Part shown: positions 36,727 to 45,852 of the stretch, piece by piece | How positions within the stretch are numbered: the stretch's first letter is position 1 | Layout: each line of letters begins with the position of its first letter | Assembly (NCBI RefSeq): GCF_001941825.1 | Contig: NZ_CP019038.1 | Coordinates: 2,852,001 to 2,916,000 of the forward strand | Direction: 5' to 3' | Length of the DNA stretch: 64,000 nucleotides | Origin: Massilia putida | GTDB lineage: Bacteria; Pseudomonadota; Gammaproteobacteria; Burkholderiales; Burkholderiaceae_D | Program-made: the position numbers and the translations under genes | The notes under the pieces: model-generated | Told to the model about the DNA's origin: nothing | The model's database searches: none | What the model saw: only the letters and a program-made list of their open reading frames with translations

Positions 36727-39700
36727 TTATTCCGGATCCGGGACGCCGTCGTCGTCCGGATCGGGAATCGCGGTATCGACGGCCGTCATCACTTCCGGGA
36801 TCTCGGCCACCAGCTTCCATTTATCGATGCGCGGATTCCACTGCATGTTCCAGATGCGCGTGCCTGGCTCGATCTCGCCGCGCGTCAGCTGCTGCACGAC
36901 CTCCTCCAGCGCGAACGGTCCACGCTGCACGCCACCGACGAACAGCTTGTAGCGCGCGCCGATGGGCGTCGCGCCGACGACGTACGCGGACGGGCCGAGG
37001 CTCGGTCCCGGCACCGCGTCCGACGCGCCCGGCGTGGGGGCGACGACGGCAGGCGCGGCCGGCGCATACTGCGCCGACGGCATCACCGGCGAGGCTGCCC
37101 GCCGTTCCAGCGCCTGCGCGGCGCGCGCGTCGGCGGACAGGAACTCGGGCCGGATCACGCGCTTGTCGGCCGGGCGCTCCACTTCCCACGCGTACGCATC
37201 GGATGCCGAATCAGGCACGACTTCCGTCCACGTATCCAGCTGCGCCAGCGCCGCTTCCACCTGCGCCGGCGACAGCTGCGGATCGATGGCGACGGCGCGC
37301 CGCATCCACTGGTCGTACAGCCGCCGCGCCGTGATGTACGGCAGCGACGGCGACGGCAACTGGGCGCCCGTCTCGTCCACTTCCAGCTTCGGTTCGTACA
37401 CGCGCAGCTGGTAGTGGCGCATCAGCGCGGCCAGCAACGCCAGCTGGTGCGGGCCCATCGCGGCCAGGCGCTGGCGCGTCGCCGCGATCACCTGCTCGCG
37501 GTAGTACGCGGGCAGGCCGTTCGAACGGATCGCGTACTCGTTGCCGATCTGGAGCCACTCGCCCGATCCCGGCTCGACCTCGAACAGGTATTGCCCGCGC
37601 GGCTGAAACGCGGTCTCGCGGTCCCCCGCGTCGTGCTTGCGGCGCAGCACGCCCAGCGCGATCGCGGCGAGGAAGAATTCATAGTCGTCGGCCAGGCGGT
37701 TCAGCTCGTCCATCGATGGCGAGATCGGATGGCGGAAACGCGTCGAATCGAAATGCAGGTGCGTGGGGATCTTCGGGTTCTCGATCTGGTAGCTGGCGCG
37801 CCACGTCGGCAGGCCGCGCAGCACCGTCATCGGATAGCCGGACAATTCGATGTAGCACACGGCCCGTCCCGGCACGCCCGTGTTCACGACGGAGACGAGG
37901 TCGCCGTGGAAGAAGCCGGTGGGCACGGCGGCGCGGATCTCCGGCTCCAGCCGGCGCCATGCGGCCGGATCGCCCACGCCGATGAAGCATTTGAACTGGT
38001 CGGCGCTGGGCGTGAACTCGGCCGAGAAGCGTGCGTTAATCCACGGCATGGCGCTCTTGATCCACTCGGAGAAGATGCGGTGGCGCTCCTGGGGCGACAT
38101 CGCACCGAGGCGCTCCACGAGCGGATCGGGCAGCTCGGCCACGGCCTGCTCGCCGGACAGCTGCAGCTGCGCGCGCCGGAACAGTTTCAGCAGCAGGTCG
38201 GCACGCAATCTCTCGTCGCCCAGCTGCGGGAACAGGCGCGCGGAGCCGCCGAATTCCAGCAGCACCTCTTCGCTCCACGCGCTCACGTCGCCCGTCAGGC
38301 GCACGGGTTCCGGCAGCACGTCGCTCGCGAGCTTGATGTAGGTGGCATGCTCCTGGCGCGCGTCGGCGCGGAGCTGCCCGATGCGCTGGTCGACCGCCGC
38401 CAGCATCGCCCCCACGTTCCTCCGTCCTTCCTGGAATTCACCCGCGACGCCGCTCCAGCGCACTTGTCCATGTTCGTCCGGCGCCTGCGGTTCGCCCAGC
38501 CAACTCGACAGGCTTTGCATCACCTCGACGGATTGTCCCGCCGCGACGGCCAGCAGGTGGAAGCGCAGGTAGTCGGCGATGTCGCGCTTGAGGTGATTCA
38601 TGATCTCGCGCGCCTGGGCATCCTTGCCGAACAGCCGGCCCGCGGCCTGCGTCAGGTTGTTCAGCGATTCCTCGACCTGGCGCGTGCGCAGCGCGTCGCG
38701 CACGTCGCGGTAACGCTTGCCGTTGCGCTGGACGCTGGCCAGGTCGCGCTGCGCCAGCCGCGCCTTGACCTGCTCCAGCAGCGACAGCACGAATTCGAGG
38801 CCGCCCTGCTTGCGGTCGTCCAGCAGCATGTACAGCCGCCCGCGCACATTCAGGCGCAGCTGGGCGAGCAGTTCGCCCGTATGCCGCTTGATGCGGTCCT
38901 CGCTCGTCTCGGCCGTGGCGCCGGCTTCGCGGATGGCGTCGCGCTCCAGGTTCGGCAGCAGCTCGACGACCTTCTCGCGCCAGAGCTTCAGGTCGTACGA
39001 GGCCATGATGCGGTCCATCTCCAGCTGTACCTTGCTCTCGACCCGTTCCAGCAGCGAGCGCTGGTCCTTGTCCAGCAGGAGCATGTCCGTCAGCGCATAT
39101 TCCGGGAACGGCGTGACGTCGACGGTGCCCTTGCGGAAGTCGGGGAATTCCGTGAACGGGTGCTCGGCCATGCCCATCTGCTCGCGCATGAAGGCGTCCC
39201 GTTCCTGGTCCGTCGCGCGCCGCGCGGCCGTGCCGTCGGCGGCGACAAGGCCGAAGAACGCCTTCACCATCAGCGCCGCCAGCTCGTAGGCGCGGATGTC
39301 TTCGCGCAGGCTTTGCTGCGTGTCGAGCACGGCCTGGCCGAACGCCGAATACACCTTCGAGTACGACAGGCGCATGTCGCCGAAGCGCTGCTCCGGCACG
39401 CGCGGGTTGTAGGGCCCCAGCTTGTGTTGCTGCTGGTTGACCGCGACGGAGCGCTTGCGGTTGGCGAAGTCGGCCGACGCGAAGTCCTCGAACAGCGTGT
39501 CCGCCACCATCTGGTAGACGTCCTTGACGTCCTGCGTGGCCTTGTTCGCGAGGTTGGCGGTGTCGACGAAATAGACGTCGTCGAACGGCGTGCCGCGGCC
39601 GACGATGCTGTCCGGCTCCATCCACTGCACTCGCGCGTTCATGTCGCGCATGCTCGTCTCCAGCTCCATCAGGGTGGCGTACGCGTTCGCCTCCGTGCGC

Positions 39701-40452
39701 TCCTTGTTCGCCTTCGCGTAGCCGGACGGCAGGAACATCACGAGGTCGACCTGGCTGTCCGACACTTCCTGGCGCGCGACGGCCTTGGCGATCCAGCCCA
39801 GGTCGATGGCGCTGCCCGCGCCCGTGCCGCCGGCGTTCGACGCGATGACGACGATGCGGAATTTCGACGTATCGACCTGCAGGCCGAGGCGCTGGTAATT
39901 CTCCTTGCGCTCGATGCCCGCGTTACTGCTCAAGAAATTCAGCGCGCCCTTGATGCGGCCGCGCAGCTTGGGGTATTTGTCGAACAGGTACAGCCGCGCG
40001 AGCGCGCGGATCTGGCCCGCGCCCTTGGACGGATCGATGCCCAGCGAGCGCAGTTTTTTCGGGCGCAGCGGCATCCAGTTTTCGATCAGCGGGAACCTCG
40101 CCAGGCTGTCGTCCGACTCGTGGTATTGCGGCAGGTCGAGCGGTTCGACGAGGCGTTCTTCATCCGAGAGCTTGACGAGCTCGAACCACGGGTCCGTGCG
40201 CTGCGACTTGCCTTCGTCGATGACGGCGTTCGCGTCGAGGTCGAAGTGGAGAAAACGCGCGACCGGGAAGTCGGCGATGGATTCGACGCGGGTCGGATGG
40301 CGGCGGTTCCACACGGCCGCGAGGATGCGGCGGCGGATGCGCATCATGACTTCCATGCCGGTGCCGCCGGCGCCGATGAACAGCGTGGGCCGCAGGTCGA
40401 CCTTTAACTCTGCTTTGTTGCCGAGGGATGCGGGATCGGGAAAATCTGCCAT
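36727..40452 (-). CDS. FtsZ/tubulin-like GTPase with C-terminal GYF_2-like domain
   Basis: A 1241-aa protein of the prokaryotic tubulin-like family (Pfam Tubulin_2 type). The nucleotide-binding N-terminus has LFIGAGGTGMEVMMRIRRR (residues 24-42) and the tubulin/FtsZ signature in SNAGGTGAGSA (205-215; [SAG]GGTG[SAT]G form). A DVYFVDTANL segment near 290 and a large helical region (about 400-1080) follow. The last ~60 residues before an acidic tail (YKLFVGGVQRGPFALEEVVQ ... WNMQWNPRIDKWKLV) look like a GYF_2/DUF4339 domain that usually binds proline-rich peptides or membranes-associated partners. Much larger than FtsZ (~380 aa). Gene is 18 bases after the small TM protein. Related families have been proposed, by comparative genomics, to remodel membranes together with VWA proteins; no function is shown. 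Confidence 0.8.
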   Translation of the reverse strand: MADFPDPASLGNKAELKVDLRPTLFIGAGGTGMEVMMRIRRRILAAVWNRRHPTRVESIADFPVARFLHFDLDANAVIDEGKSQRTDPWFELVKLSDEERLVEPLDLPQYHESDDSLARFPLIENWMPLRPKKLRSLGIDPSKGAGQIRALARLYLFDKYPKLRGRIKGALNFLSSNAGIERKENYQRLGLQVDTSKFRIVVIASNAGGTGAGSAIDLGWIAKAVARQEVSDSQVDLVMFLPSGYAKANKERTEANAYATLMELETSMRDMNARVQWMEPDSIVGRGTPFDDVYFVDTANLANKATQDVKDVYQMVADTLFEDFASADFANRKRSVAVNQQQHKLGPYNPRVPEQRFGDMRLSYSKVYSAFGQAVLDTQQSLREDIRAYELAALMVKAFFGLVAADGTAARRATDQERDAFMREQMGMAEHPFTEFPDFRKGTVDVTPFPEYALTDMLLLDKDQRSLLERVESKVQLEMDRIMASYDLKLWREKVVELLPNLERDAIREAGATAETSEDRIKRHTGELLAQLRLNVRGRLYMLLDDRKQGGLEFVLSLLEQVKARLAQRDLASVQRNGKRYRDVRDALRTRQVEESLNNLTQAAGRLFGKDAQAREIMNHLKRDIADYLRFHLLAVAAGQSVEVMQSLSSWLGEPQAPDEHGQVRWSGVAGEFQEGRRNVGAMLAAVDQRIGQLRADARQEHATYIKLASDVLPEPVRLTGDVSAWSEEVLLEFGGSARLFPQLGDERLRADLLLKLFRRAQLQLSGEQAVAELPDPLVERLGAMSPQERHRIFSEWIKSAMPWINARFSAEFTPSADQFKCFIGVGDPAAWRRLEPEIRAAVPTGFFHGDLVSVVNTGVPGRAVCYIELSGYPMTVLRGLPTWRASYQIENPKIPTHLHFDSTRFRHPISPSMDELNRLADDYEFFLAAIALGVLRRKHDAGDRETAFQPRGQYLFEVEPGSGEWLQIGNEYAIRSNGLPAYYREQVIAATRQRLAAMGPHQLALLAALMRHYQLRVYEPKLEVDETGAQLPSPSLPYITARRLYDQWMRRAVAIDPQLSPAQVEAALAQLDTWTEVVPDSASDAYAWEVERPADKRVIRPEFLSADARAAQALERRAASPVMPSAQYAPAAPAVVAPTPGASDAVPGPSLGPSAYVVGATPIGARYKLFVGGVQRGPFALEEVVQQLTRGEIEPGTRIWNMQWNPRIDKWKLVAEIPEVMTAVDTAIPDPDDDGVPDPE

Positions 40453-40470
40453 GGTGTTCTCTGTGAAAAG

Positions 40471-40986
40471 TCAGCGGCGGCCGACGAAGAAGGCCGCGAC
40501 CAGCGTGACGACGCCGACGACGACCAGCGGTCCGGTGATCGCCGGGGTCAGGTATTTGCTCGCGTTGACGATGGCCAGCACGACGGCGGCGGACAGGAAG
40601 CCCATGCCGACGAACAGCAGCCAGCCCGCGCTGCCCGCGGACGACGGCGCCACGCGCTTGACGACGAGGTGGTGCACGTACGCGTTACGCACAAAAAAGT
40701 AAATCACCAGCAGGACGACGAAGGCCACGGCGCCGATCGCCATGTCGCGCCCGGCCGTGTCGCGCAGCGGCGCCGCGCTCGTGTTGGTGGCGCCGCCGGG
40801 CGCGATCTCGACCGGTTGCGTCGCGGTGTCGGGCATCGTCTTCGGCAAGCCGTCCTGCGGCGTGGTCGCGGCCTGGCCGGGCAGCTTGAACCCGGGGTCG
40901 GTATTGGCGGTGTCGGGGGCGGGCTGGCTCGCTGGCTGGCTCGGTTTGGTCTGGGCGTTCTGCATGGTGGGTTCCATCGGGTTCAT
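40471..40986 (-). CDS. Small three-TM protein of tubulin-like operon
   Basis: A 171-aa protein without recognised family. The first ~80 residues are Pro/Gln/Thr-rich and probably disordered (a candidate ligand for the GYF_2-like domain of the GTPase). Three membrane helices follow: AIGAVAFVVLLVIYFFV, WLLFVGMGFLSAAVVLAIV and GPLVVVGVVTLVAAFFVG; the chain ends in two Arg. The start ATG overlaps the stop of the VWA-like gene (ATGA), so translation is coupled. Confidence 0.75.
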   Translation of the reverse strand: MNPMEPTMQNAQTKPSQPASQPAPDTANTDPGFKLPGQAATTPQDGLPKTMPDTATQPVEIAPGGATNTSAAPLRDTAGRDMAIGAVAFVVLLVIYFFVRNAYVHHLVVKRVAPSSAGSAGWLLFVGMGFLSAAVVLAIVNASKYLTPAITGPLVVVGVVTLVAAFFVGRR

Positions 40987-42473
40987 CGGCCGAGCCGCAC
41001 CTGCGCGCCTTCGCGCAGGTCGAGCAACTGGTGGCCGAACAAGGTTGTCTTCAGGCGGGCGACTTCGTTGCCCGCCTTGTCGTAGATCGGTTGCGTGGCC
41101 CCGGCGCGCGTGTGCACGGTGCGCAGTTCGTCTTCCACGACGAGCTGCACCTTGCGCGGCCGTCCGTAGGCATAGACGGCGCCCGCCGCGGCGGCCAGCA
41201 GCGCCAGGCCGCCGCCGAGGAGCGCCACGAGCGGACCGGCGCCGTAGTGCACGTGCACCTCGACGGGCAGCACGGCCGTCGACGCCTGGATGTCGGCCGG
41301 CGGCGTGAAGATGTCCGGCAGCGGATCGCCCGGGAACAGCGCCGCCATGCGCTCGCGGAACGCCTGCGACAGCTCCAGCTTCTGCCCCTGCAGATGCAGT
41401 TCGATCCGGCCCGGCAGCACGTACGCGGAGCCGGCCGACTTCAATGCCGCCAGCGACCACTTGCCCGGCAGCTGCGCCACGGGCAGCTGCACGGTCGACG
41501 TCAGCGGTTCCGCGCGGCCGGGCGCCAGCCGCGTCACGGTGTTCGTGCGGAGCAGAATCGGGCGGTTCTCGCCGCCGAGCATGGAACGCGCGGAGAGGGC
41601 CGCGCCGGCGATCGTGTACGGGTACATCGTGTTCTCCAGCTGCCACAGGATCGTGGCGCTGGGCGTGCGCGCATCGGGTGCGACGTCCGCGCGCAGGCGG
41701 CCCGCCGCATCCATCGAGAACTCGACGCCGGGCGCATTCTCGACCTTGCGCGACACGAGGCGCACCGTGTCGCGGTCGAGCGGTTTCAGGCGCGCGGGCG
41801 GTTCCGTGATCACGCGCTGGACGCGTCCCGCCGCGAGTAGCGCGTCGAGGGCGCGCGCGCCGTCCTGCCCGACGGCGAACACGTAGACCATCAGGCCGTT
41901 GGCGCGATAATGCTGGCCCTGGACCGGCATCCGCAGCGGGAACGCGAGCGCCTTCGTGATGGCGGCCCCTTTGTGGATCAGTGCATAGAATTCGCGGTTG
42001 CGCTGGGCGGTCGCCTGGTCGTTGTTGGGGCTGTTGCGGTTGTTCGTCACGAGCCAGACGAGCCCGCCCTTCCCGTCCAGCACGCGGCTGATGGTCGTCT
42101 CGACGGCCTCGCCCAGGTCCGTGTCGGCCAGCGCGGCACCGCCGGGCTTCTTCGCCGTGTCCAGCCCCGCCAGCGCGGCCTGCACGTGCGTGGGCGTCGC
42201 ATTCGTCACCTGCTCGGACAACAGCGCCCGCGGCGACGGCGCGCCCGGCAGCGACTGGTTGAACGCGGCCAGCACGAGCGCGTCGCCCGGCTGCGCGACG
42301 CTGCCGGCCAGCGCCGCCACCAGCGGCTTGAATTGCGAATGCGGGTCGGTGTAGAACGGCTCCATCCAGCCGGAGTTCTGCACGAGCACGACCTGCGGCA
42401 CGGCCCAGGCGGAACGCAGCATGAACAGCGCGCACAGGCCCAGGACAAAGCCGAAGAGGCGTGCGGCCCTCAC
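40983..42473 (-). CDS. Exported VWA-like membrane protein with degenerate MIDAS
   Basis: A 496-aa protein starting at GTG 42473, which overlaps the stop of the upstream gene (GTGA) and gives a proper signal peptide (VRAARLFGFVLGLCALFML). The strand VVLVQNSGWMEPF (residues 28-40), the segment GDALVLAAFNQSLPG and GGLVWLVTNNRNS follow the order of a von Willebrand A fold, but the metal-coordinating DxSxS is replaced by QNSGW. A beta-rich middle is followed by one membrane helix (LVALLGGGLALLAAAAGAVY, about 415-435) and a small cytoplasmic C-terminal domain. Assignment to VWA is by pattern and context and is moderately sure. It would place part of the system in the periplasm. Confidence 0.65.
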   Translation of the reverse strand: MRAARLFGFVLGLCALFMLRSAWAVPQVVLVQNSGWMEPFYTDPHSQFKPLVAALAGSVAQPGDALVLAAFNQSLPGAPSPRALLSEQVTNATPTHVQAALAGLDTAKKPGGAALADTDLGEAVETTISRVLDGKGGLVWLVTNNRNSPNNDQATAQRNREFYALIHKGAAITKALAFPLRMPVQGQHYRANGLMVYVFAVGQDGARALDALLAAGRVQRVITEPPARLKPLDRDTVRLVSRKVENAPGVEFSMDAAGRLRADVAPDARTPSATILWQLENTMYPYTIAGAALSARSMLGGENRPILLRTNTVTRLAPGRAEPLTSTVQLPVAQLPGKWSLAALKSAGSAYVLPGRIELHLQGQKLELSQAFRERMAALFPGDPLPDIFTPPADIQASTAVLPVEVHVHYGAGPLVALLGGGLALLAAAAGAVYAYGRPRKVQLVVEDELRTVHTRAGATQPIYDKAGNEVARLKTTLFGHQLLDLREGAQVRLGR

Positions 42474-43966
42474 GTCGGCGCGTCCAAATTCCAGCCGCGG
42501 ATCCGGTTCCAGTCTGGGTGGTGCAGCCACAGGCGGTTGGCGTAGACGAAGGGCACGCACTCCAGCGGCCGCGCGAGGCGCGCCACTTCGTCCAGGATCA
42601 CGTTGCGCCGGCCGATCCACTCCACCGTGGTGCGGGCGATCACGCGGTTGGCCAGCGCCTCTTCGGCGCGGCCGGTGTATTTGTGGAAGCGCAGCACGAG
42701 CCCGCTGGGCTGGCTGCGGTTGTTGTTGAAGCTGCGCAGCAGCGGCAGGACGAGGGAATCGTCCTCGTGCTGGTCCTCGACGTGCTCGCCGGACCACGGC
42801 TCGTCGACGACGGGATGGCCGCGCCGGAACAGCAGGTTCGCGAAGCCGAGGCGCGCGCCGTCGATCGGCTCGCGCTGCGGGCGCTCCACGCCCAGCTCGA
42901 GGAAGGAGTAGGACTGGCCGTCGTGCCCGATCAGCCACATGCGGCCGTCGCGGCTCAACGTCGGGCCGCCGAGATCGAGGCTGGGCAGCCACGTGTCCGG
43001 CCACGCGAGCCAGCGCGGCGCTTCGCCCGGACGCCACACCAGCTGGCCCTCGCCGTGCAGCCAGAACAGCTGACCGTCGTAGCCGATGGGGCGCGTCCAG
43101 CCGGTCAGCGGCAGCGCACCGCAATCGGATTGCGGCCCCGGGGACAAGTCGGCGCCGAGCGCGCACAGGCCCAGCGTGCCGCCCGGATTGCGCACCAGGA
43201 CGCCCAGCTGGCGCCGCATCAGGCCGGGCGCGGCGACGATGGGCGCGGCCAGCACGGCTTCCGTGCGGCACGTCTCGCTGACGGGATTGATGGCGAGCCG
43301 GTACAGGCCGCGCGCGGTGGGCACGAGCGCCACGTCGCCGCGGCGCGCGGGCACCTGCAGCAACGACGTGGGCAGCCAGCCGTAGTCGGACGCGCCGAAC
43401 GCGAGATCGGCCGCGCCCTCTTCGGGCATCATCACGTGCCAGACTTCGGCCAGCGGATCCCAGTACTGCAGCACGCCGCGCCCCGGCGCGAGGGCGAGCA
43501 GGCGCTGTTCGGGAAAGCCGTAGGTGGCGGCTGCGAACACGCAGTGGGCGTTCGGCGGCGGCGGCATCGCGGCGTCGAAGCGGCCGACCTCGGGCGCGGG
43601 CGGCCGTTCCTCGAGGCTGTCGCCCAGCGCCAGCGACGTCACGGGCAGGCCATGCGGCACGTGGCGGGGCAGCAGCGCGTCCGCATACGGCCCCCACCAG
43701 TCGGGCCGCCGCTCCTGCGCGGCGCCCAGGCGTTCGAGCGGCCGGCCGCACGTGGGACAGAAGGCGAACCCCTCGGGATAGATGGCCGCGTGGTCGCACG
43801 ACAGCGGCAGAGACGCGCCGAGCAGGTGCGCGCAATCGGCCAGGCGGCCGCGCGCCTGCGCCTGCCAGTCGATCCGGCCCAGCCCGTCGCTGGACGCCAG
43901 TTCGAACTGCCCGCTGTGTTCATCCTCCAGCCAGACGCTGGTCGGCGTTTCCCATCGGTATGCCAT
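42470..43966 (-). CDS. Zinc-ribbon, beta-propeller-like protein of tubulin-like operon
   Basis: A 498-aa protein without signal peptide or membrane helix; no characterised family recognised. The region near residue 70 has FCPTCGRPLERLG, half of a zinc ribbon with CDH upstream as the likely other half. From about 100 on, recurring beta strands with W/G/L patterns (LLALAPGRGVLQYWDP, QLFWLHGEGQLVWRPG, RMWLIGHDGQSYSFLELG) look like blades of a propeller. ATG 43966 has GGTGGAG close upstream; a GTG three codons earlier is possible. First gene of the coupled five-gene operon. Confidence 0.7.
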   Translation of the reverse strand: MAYRWETPTSVWLEDEHSGQFELASSDGLGRIDWQAQARGRLADCAHLLGASLPLSCDHAAIYPEGFAFCPTCGRPLERLGAAQERRPDWWGPYADALLPRHVPHGLPVTSLALGDSLEERPPAPEVGRFDAAMPPPPNAHCVFAAATYGFPEQRLLALAPGRGVLQYWDPLAEVWHVMMPEEGAADLAFGASDYGWLPTSLLQVPARRGDVALVPTARGLYRLAINPVSETCRTEAVLAAPIVAAPGLMRRQLGVLVRNPGGTLGLCALGADLSPGPQSDCGALPLTGWTRPIGYDGQLFWLHGEGQLVWRPGEAPRWLAWPDTWLPSLDLGGPTLSRDGRMWLIGHDGQSYSFLELGVERPQREPIDGARLGFANLLFRRGHPVVDEPWSGEHVEDQHEDDSLVLPLLRSFNNNRSQPSGLVLRFHKYTGRAEEALANRVIARTTVEWIGRRNVILDEVARLARPLECVPFVYANRLWLHHPDWNRIRGWNLDAPT

Positions 43967-44101
43967 GCGCTCCACCGTCGATTCGTCAAAAGGGATCGCG
44001 GCCCACGCAAACCTGGGGCCGTTATCGTTTTGGAATCATAGCGCCGGGATCAAGCCGACGGCGCGCTGTTCACGGAATAGCGTGTGGCTGTGCTTCAGGG
44101 A

Positions 44102-44623
44102 TCAAATTACGGCGCGAGAAGGGGAACTTTCGGTCGCATCGAGTGCCGCGCGGTTCACCTGGCGGACCTTCCAGATGCCGTTATCCAGCACCATCGTGAG
44201 CACCAGCTCGTGCTTCGCGTCGCCGTCGCGATCGAGCGTGACGAGGACATCCGCCGCGCGGGCCTGCCGCCGCAGCGTGACGGCCTGAACGCGTCCGCGC
44301 AGCCATGCGGCCTGGATGCGGGACGACTGCAGGAAGTAGTCGCCCGCCGCCTTTTGCTCCCGCAGGCGTTGCAGCAACTGGTCGACGAGGGGCCTGGCGA
44401 CGTAGGCATTCAGGCGGTCGTAGCGGTCGCTGAGGGGATCCTGGTCGGCGTCCAGCGTCTGCAGGTACCAGTCATAGAATTCCGCGGCGACGGCCTCCGG
44501 CGCGCGGATGGCCGCCGTGGCCGGCGTGGCGCGGGAGGGCGCCGCCGGCAGCGGTCCCGCGAGACCGGCCAGCAGCAGTCCGGCCAAAGTAAGTTTGAGA
44601 AAATTTCCTTTATGAATCAACAT
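44102..44623 (-). CDS. Secreted DUF3828-like protein
   Basis: A 173-aa exported protein. Signal peptide about residues 1-28 (LKLTLAGLLLAGLAGPLPAA). The mature part has VAAEFYDWYLQTLDADQ, LNAYVARPLVDQLLQ, DYFLQSS and a final strand pair KHELVLTMVLDNGIWKVRQV, the pattern of DUF3828 (an NTF2-like fold group). Function unknown. AGGAG precedes ATG 44623. It is upstream of the tubulin-like operon on the same strand with a 135-base gap, so cotranscription is possible but not certain. Confidence 0.7.
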   Translation of the reverse strand: MLIHKGNFLKLTLAGLLLAGLAGPLPAAPSRATPATAAIRAPEAVAAEFYDWYLQTLDADQDPLSDRYDRLNAYVARPLVDQLLQRLREQKAAGDYFLQSSRIQAAWLRGRVQAVTLRRQARAADVLVTLDRDGDAKHELVLTMVLDNGIWKVRQVNRAALDATESSPSRAVI

Positions 44624-44700
44624 GATGGCACTCCTGACAATCAGACTGTGCGGCATTCCGGCCAATCGGACCCTGCGCTGCCGCAAGCGCACGGTCGACG

Positions 44701-44706
44701 TATAAT
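44701..44706 (+). promoter_or_regulatory. Candidate -10 element
   Basis: A perfect TATAAT 31 bases before the start of the metalloenzyme gene. No good -35 is seen at 16-18 bases upstream. Confidence 0.3.
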
Positions 44707-44736
44707 GTCGGGTTGTCCTCCCTATCGATCCGCGCC

Positions 44737-45768
44737 ATGACGTCCTTCGACACCCTGCCCGCCGCCGCCATCGCCGCCGCCACCGCGCACCTGCGCGACG
44801 TGCTCGCGATCGCGCTCGAACACACCCGCGAGCGGCGTGCGCTGGTCGTCTTCGATACCCGCACCGCGCTGGCCGGCGGCCTCGCCGAGGCTTACCGCCG
44901 CAACCTGCCCGAGGCGACGTTCATCGACTTCGACACCGTCGCACCTGGCGATGTGCTCGCGGCGTTCCGCACGCTGGCGCCGCAGGATCTCGTCGTGCTC
45001 GTGCAGTCGACGAACTTCCGCCTGGACGGCTTCCGCCTGCGCGTGGAACTGTTCAAGCTGGGCCTGAAGGTGATCGAGCACGTGCACCTGTCGCGCATGC
45101 CGGGCACGCAGGGCGAGCACTACATCGAAGCGCTGGCCTACGATCCCGCCTATTTCCGCGGCGTCGGCCACGCGCTGAAGGCGCGCATCGACCGCGCCCG
45201 CCGCGCCGAGGTGCATGGCGGCGGCGACGTGCTGACATTCGCTTCGCCGCTGGAAAGCGCGAAGCTGAACGTGGGCGACTACAGCGCCATGAACAACGTG
45301 GGCGGCCAATTCCCGATCGGCGAGGTGTTCACGGAAGCGCGGGACCTGGAAGCCGTCGGCGGCCGCGCGCAGGTGCACGTGTTCGGCGACACCTCGTACC
45401 TCGTCAACCGGCCGGAGGCGCCCATCACGCTGGTCATCGACAAGGGACGCGTCGTCGGCGCGGAGAACGCCACGCCCGCTTTCCGGGAAGTGCTGGACAT
45501 CATCCGCCGCGACGAAGGCGAAGTGTGGGTGCGCGAACTGGGCTTCGGCATGAACCGCGCCTTCACGCGCGAGCGCCGCGTGGACGACATCGGCACCTAC
45601 GAGCGCATGTGCGGCATCCATTTGTCGCTGGGCGCCAAGCATGGCGTGTACGCCAAGCCGGGCTTCAAGCGCAAGGACGCGCGCTATCACATCGACGTGT
45701 TCGTCGTGACGGACGCCGTGTACCTGGACGACGAGCGCGTGTACGCGGACGGGGCGTGGACCCTCTGA
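44737..45768 (+). CDS. M29 aminopeptidase / NicX-like metalloenzyme
   Basis: A 343-aa cytoplasmic protein similar in pattern to the leucyl aminopeptidase (M29)/2,5-dihydroxypyridine dioxygenase NicX superfamily. Visible are GGQFPIGEVFTEARDLEAVGG with the Glu expected to bind metal, ELGFGMNRAF, and near the end GIHLSLGAKHGVYAKP and HIDVFVV with His residues placed as in the family. Either peptidase or ring-cleaving function is possible; the sequence does not decide. ATG 44737 is chosen over a TTG at 44713 because the family N-terminus begins close to it. Divergent from the DUF3828 gene and 84 bases ahead of the sensor kinase on the same strand. Confidence 0.7.
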   Translation: MTSFDTLPAAAIAAATAHLRDVLAIALEHTRERRALVVFDTRTALAGGLAEAYRRNLPEATFIDFDTVAPGDVLAAFRTLAPQDLVVLVQSTNFRLDGFRLRVELFKLGLKVIEHVHLSRMPGTQGEHYIEALAYDPAYFRGVGHALKARIDRARRAEVHGGGDVLTFASPLESAKLNVGDYSAMNNVGGQFPIGEVFTEARDLEAVGGRAQVHVFGDTSYLVNRPEAPITLVIDKGRVVGAENATPAFREVLDIIRRDEGEVWVRELGFGMNRAFTRERRVDDIGTYERMCGIHLSLGAKHGVYAKPGFKRKDARYHIDVFVVTDAVYLDDERVYADGAWTL

Positions 45769-45770
45769 GC

Positions 45771-45823
45771 GTTACGCGTCGGCACGGGGTGCCCACCCTA
45801 CCCGGCTGATTCCGGCCGGGTAG
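45771..45823. repeat. GTAGGGTGGGC dispersed element, copy 2, plus hairpin
   Basis: 45771-45803 is an inverted relative of 18111-18145 (GGGGTGCCCACCCTAC on the plus strand). It runs into a hairpin with 9-bp arms CTACCCGGC (45798-45806) and GCCGGGTAG (45815-45823). It follows the metalloenzyme stop codon directly. Confidence 0.5.
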
Positions 45824-45852
45824 CGGGCCCGGATCTTGCTTAAGTTTTTGGC

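Noticed and set aside
37414..40407. 997-codon plus-strand frame opposite the tubulin-like gene
   Set aside because: Same antisense effect; composition is Arg/His/Val-biased and no ribosome site or domain is seen.
44713..44736. TTG start for the M29/NicX-like gene
   Set aside because: Adds eight residues with no ribosome site; the ATG at 44737 fits the family better.
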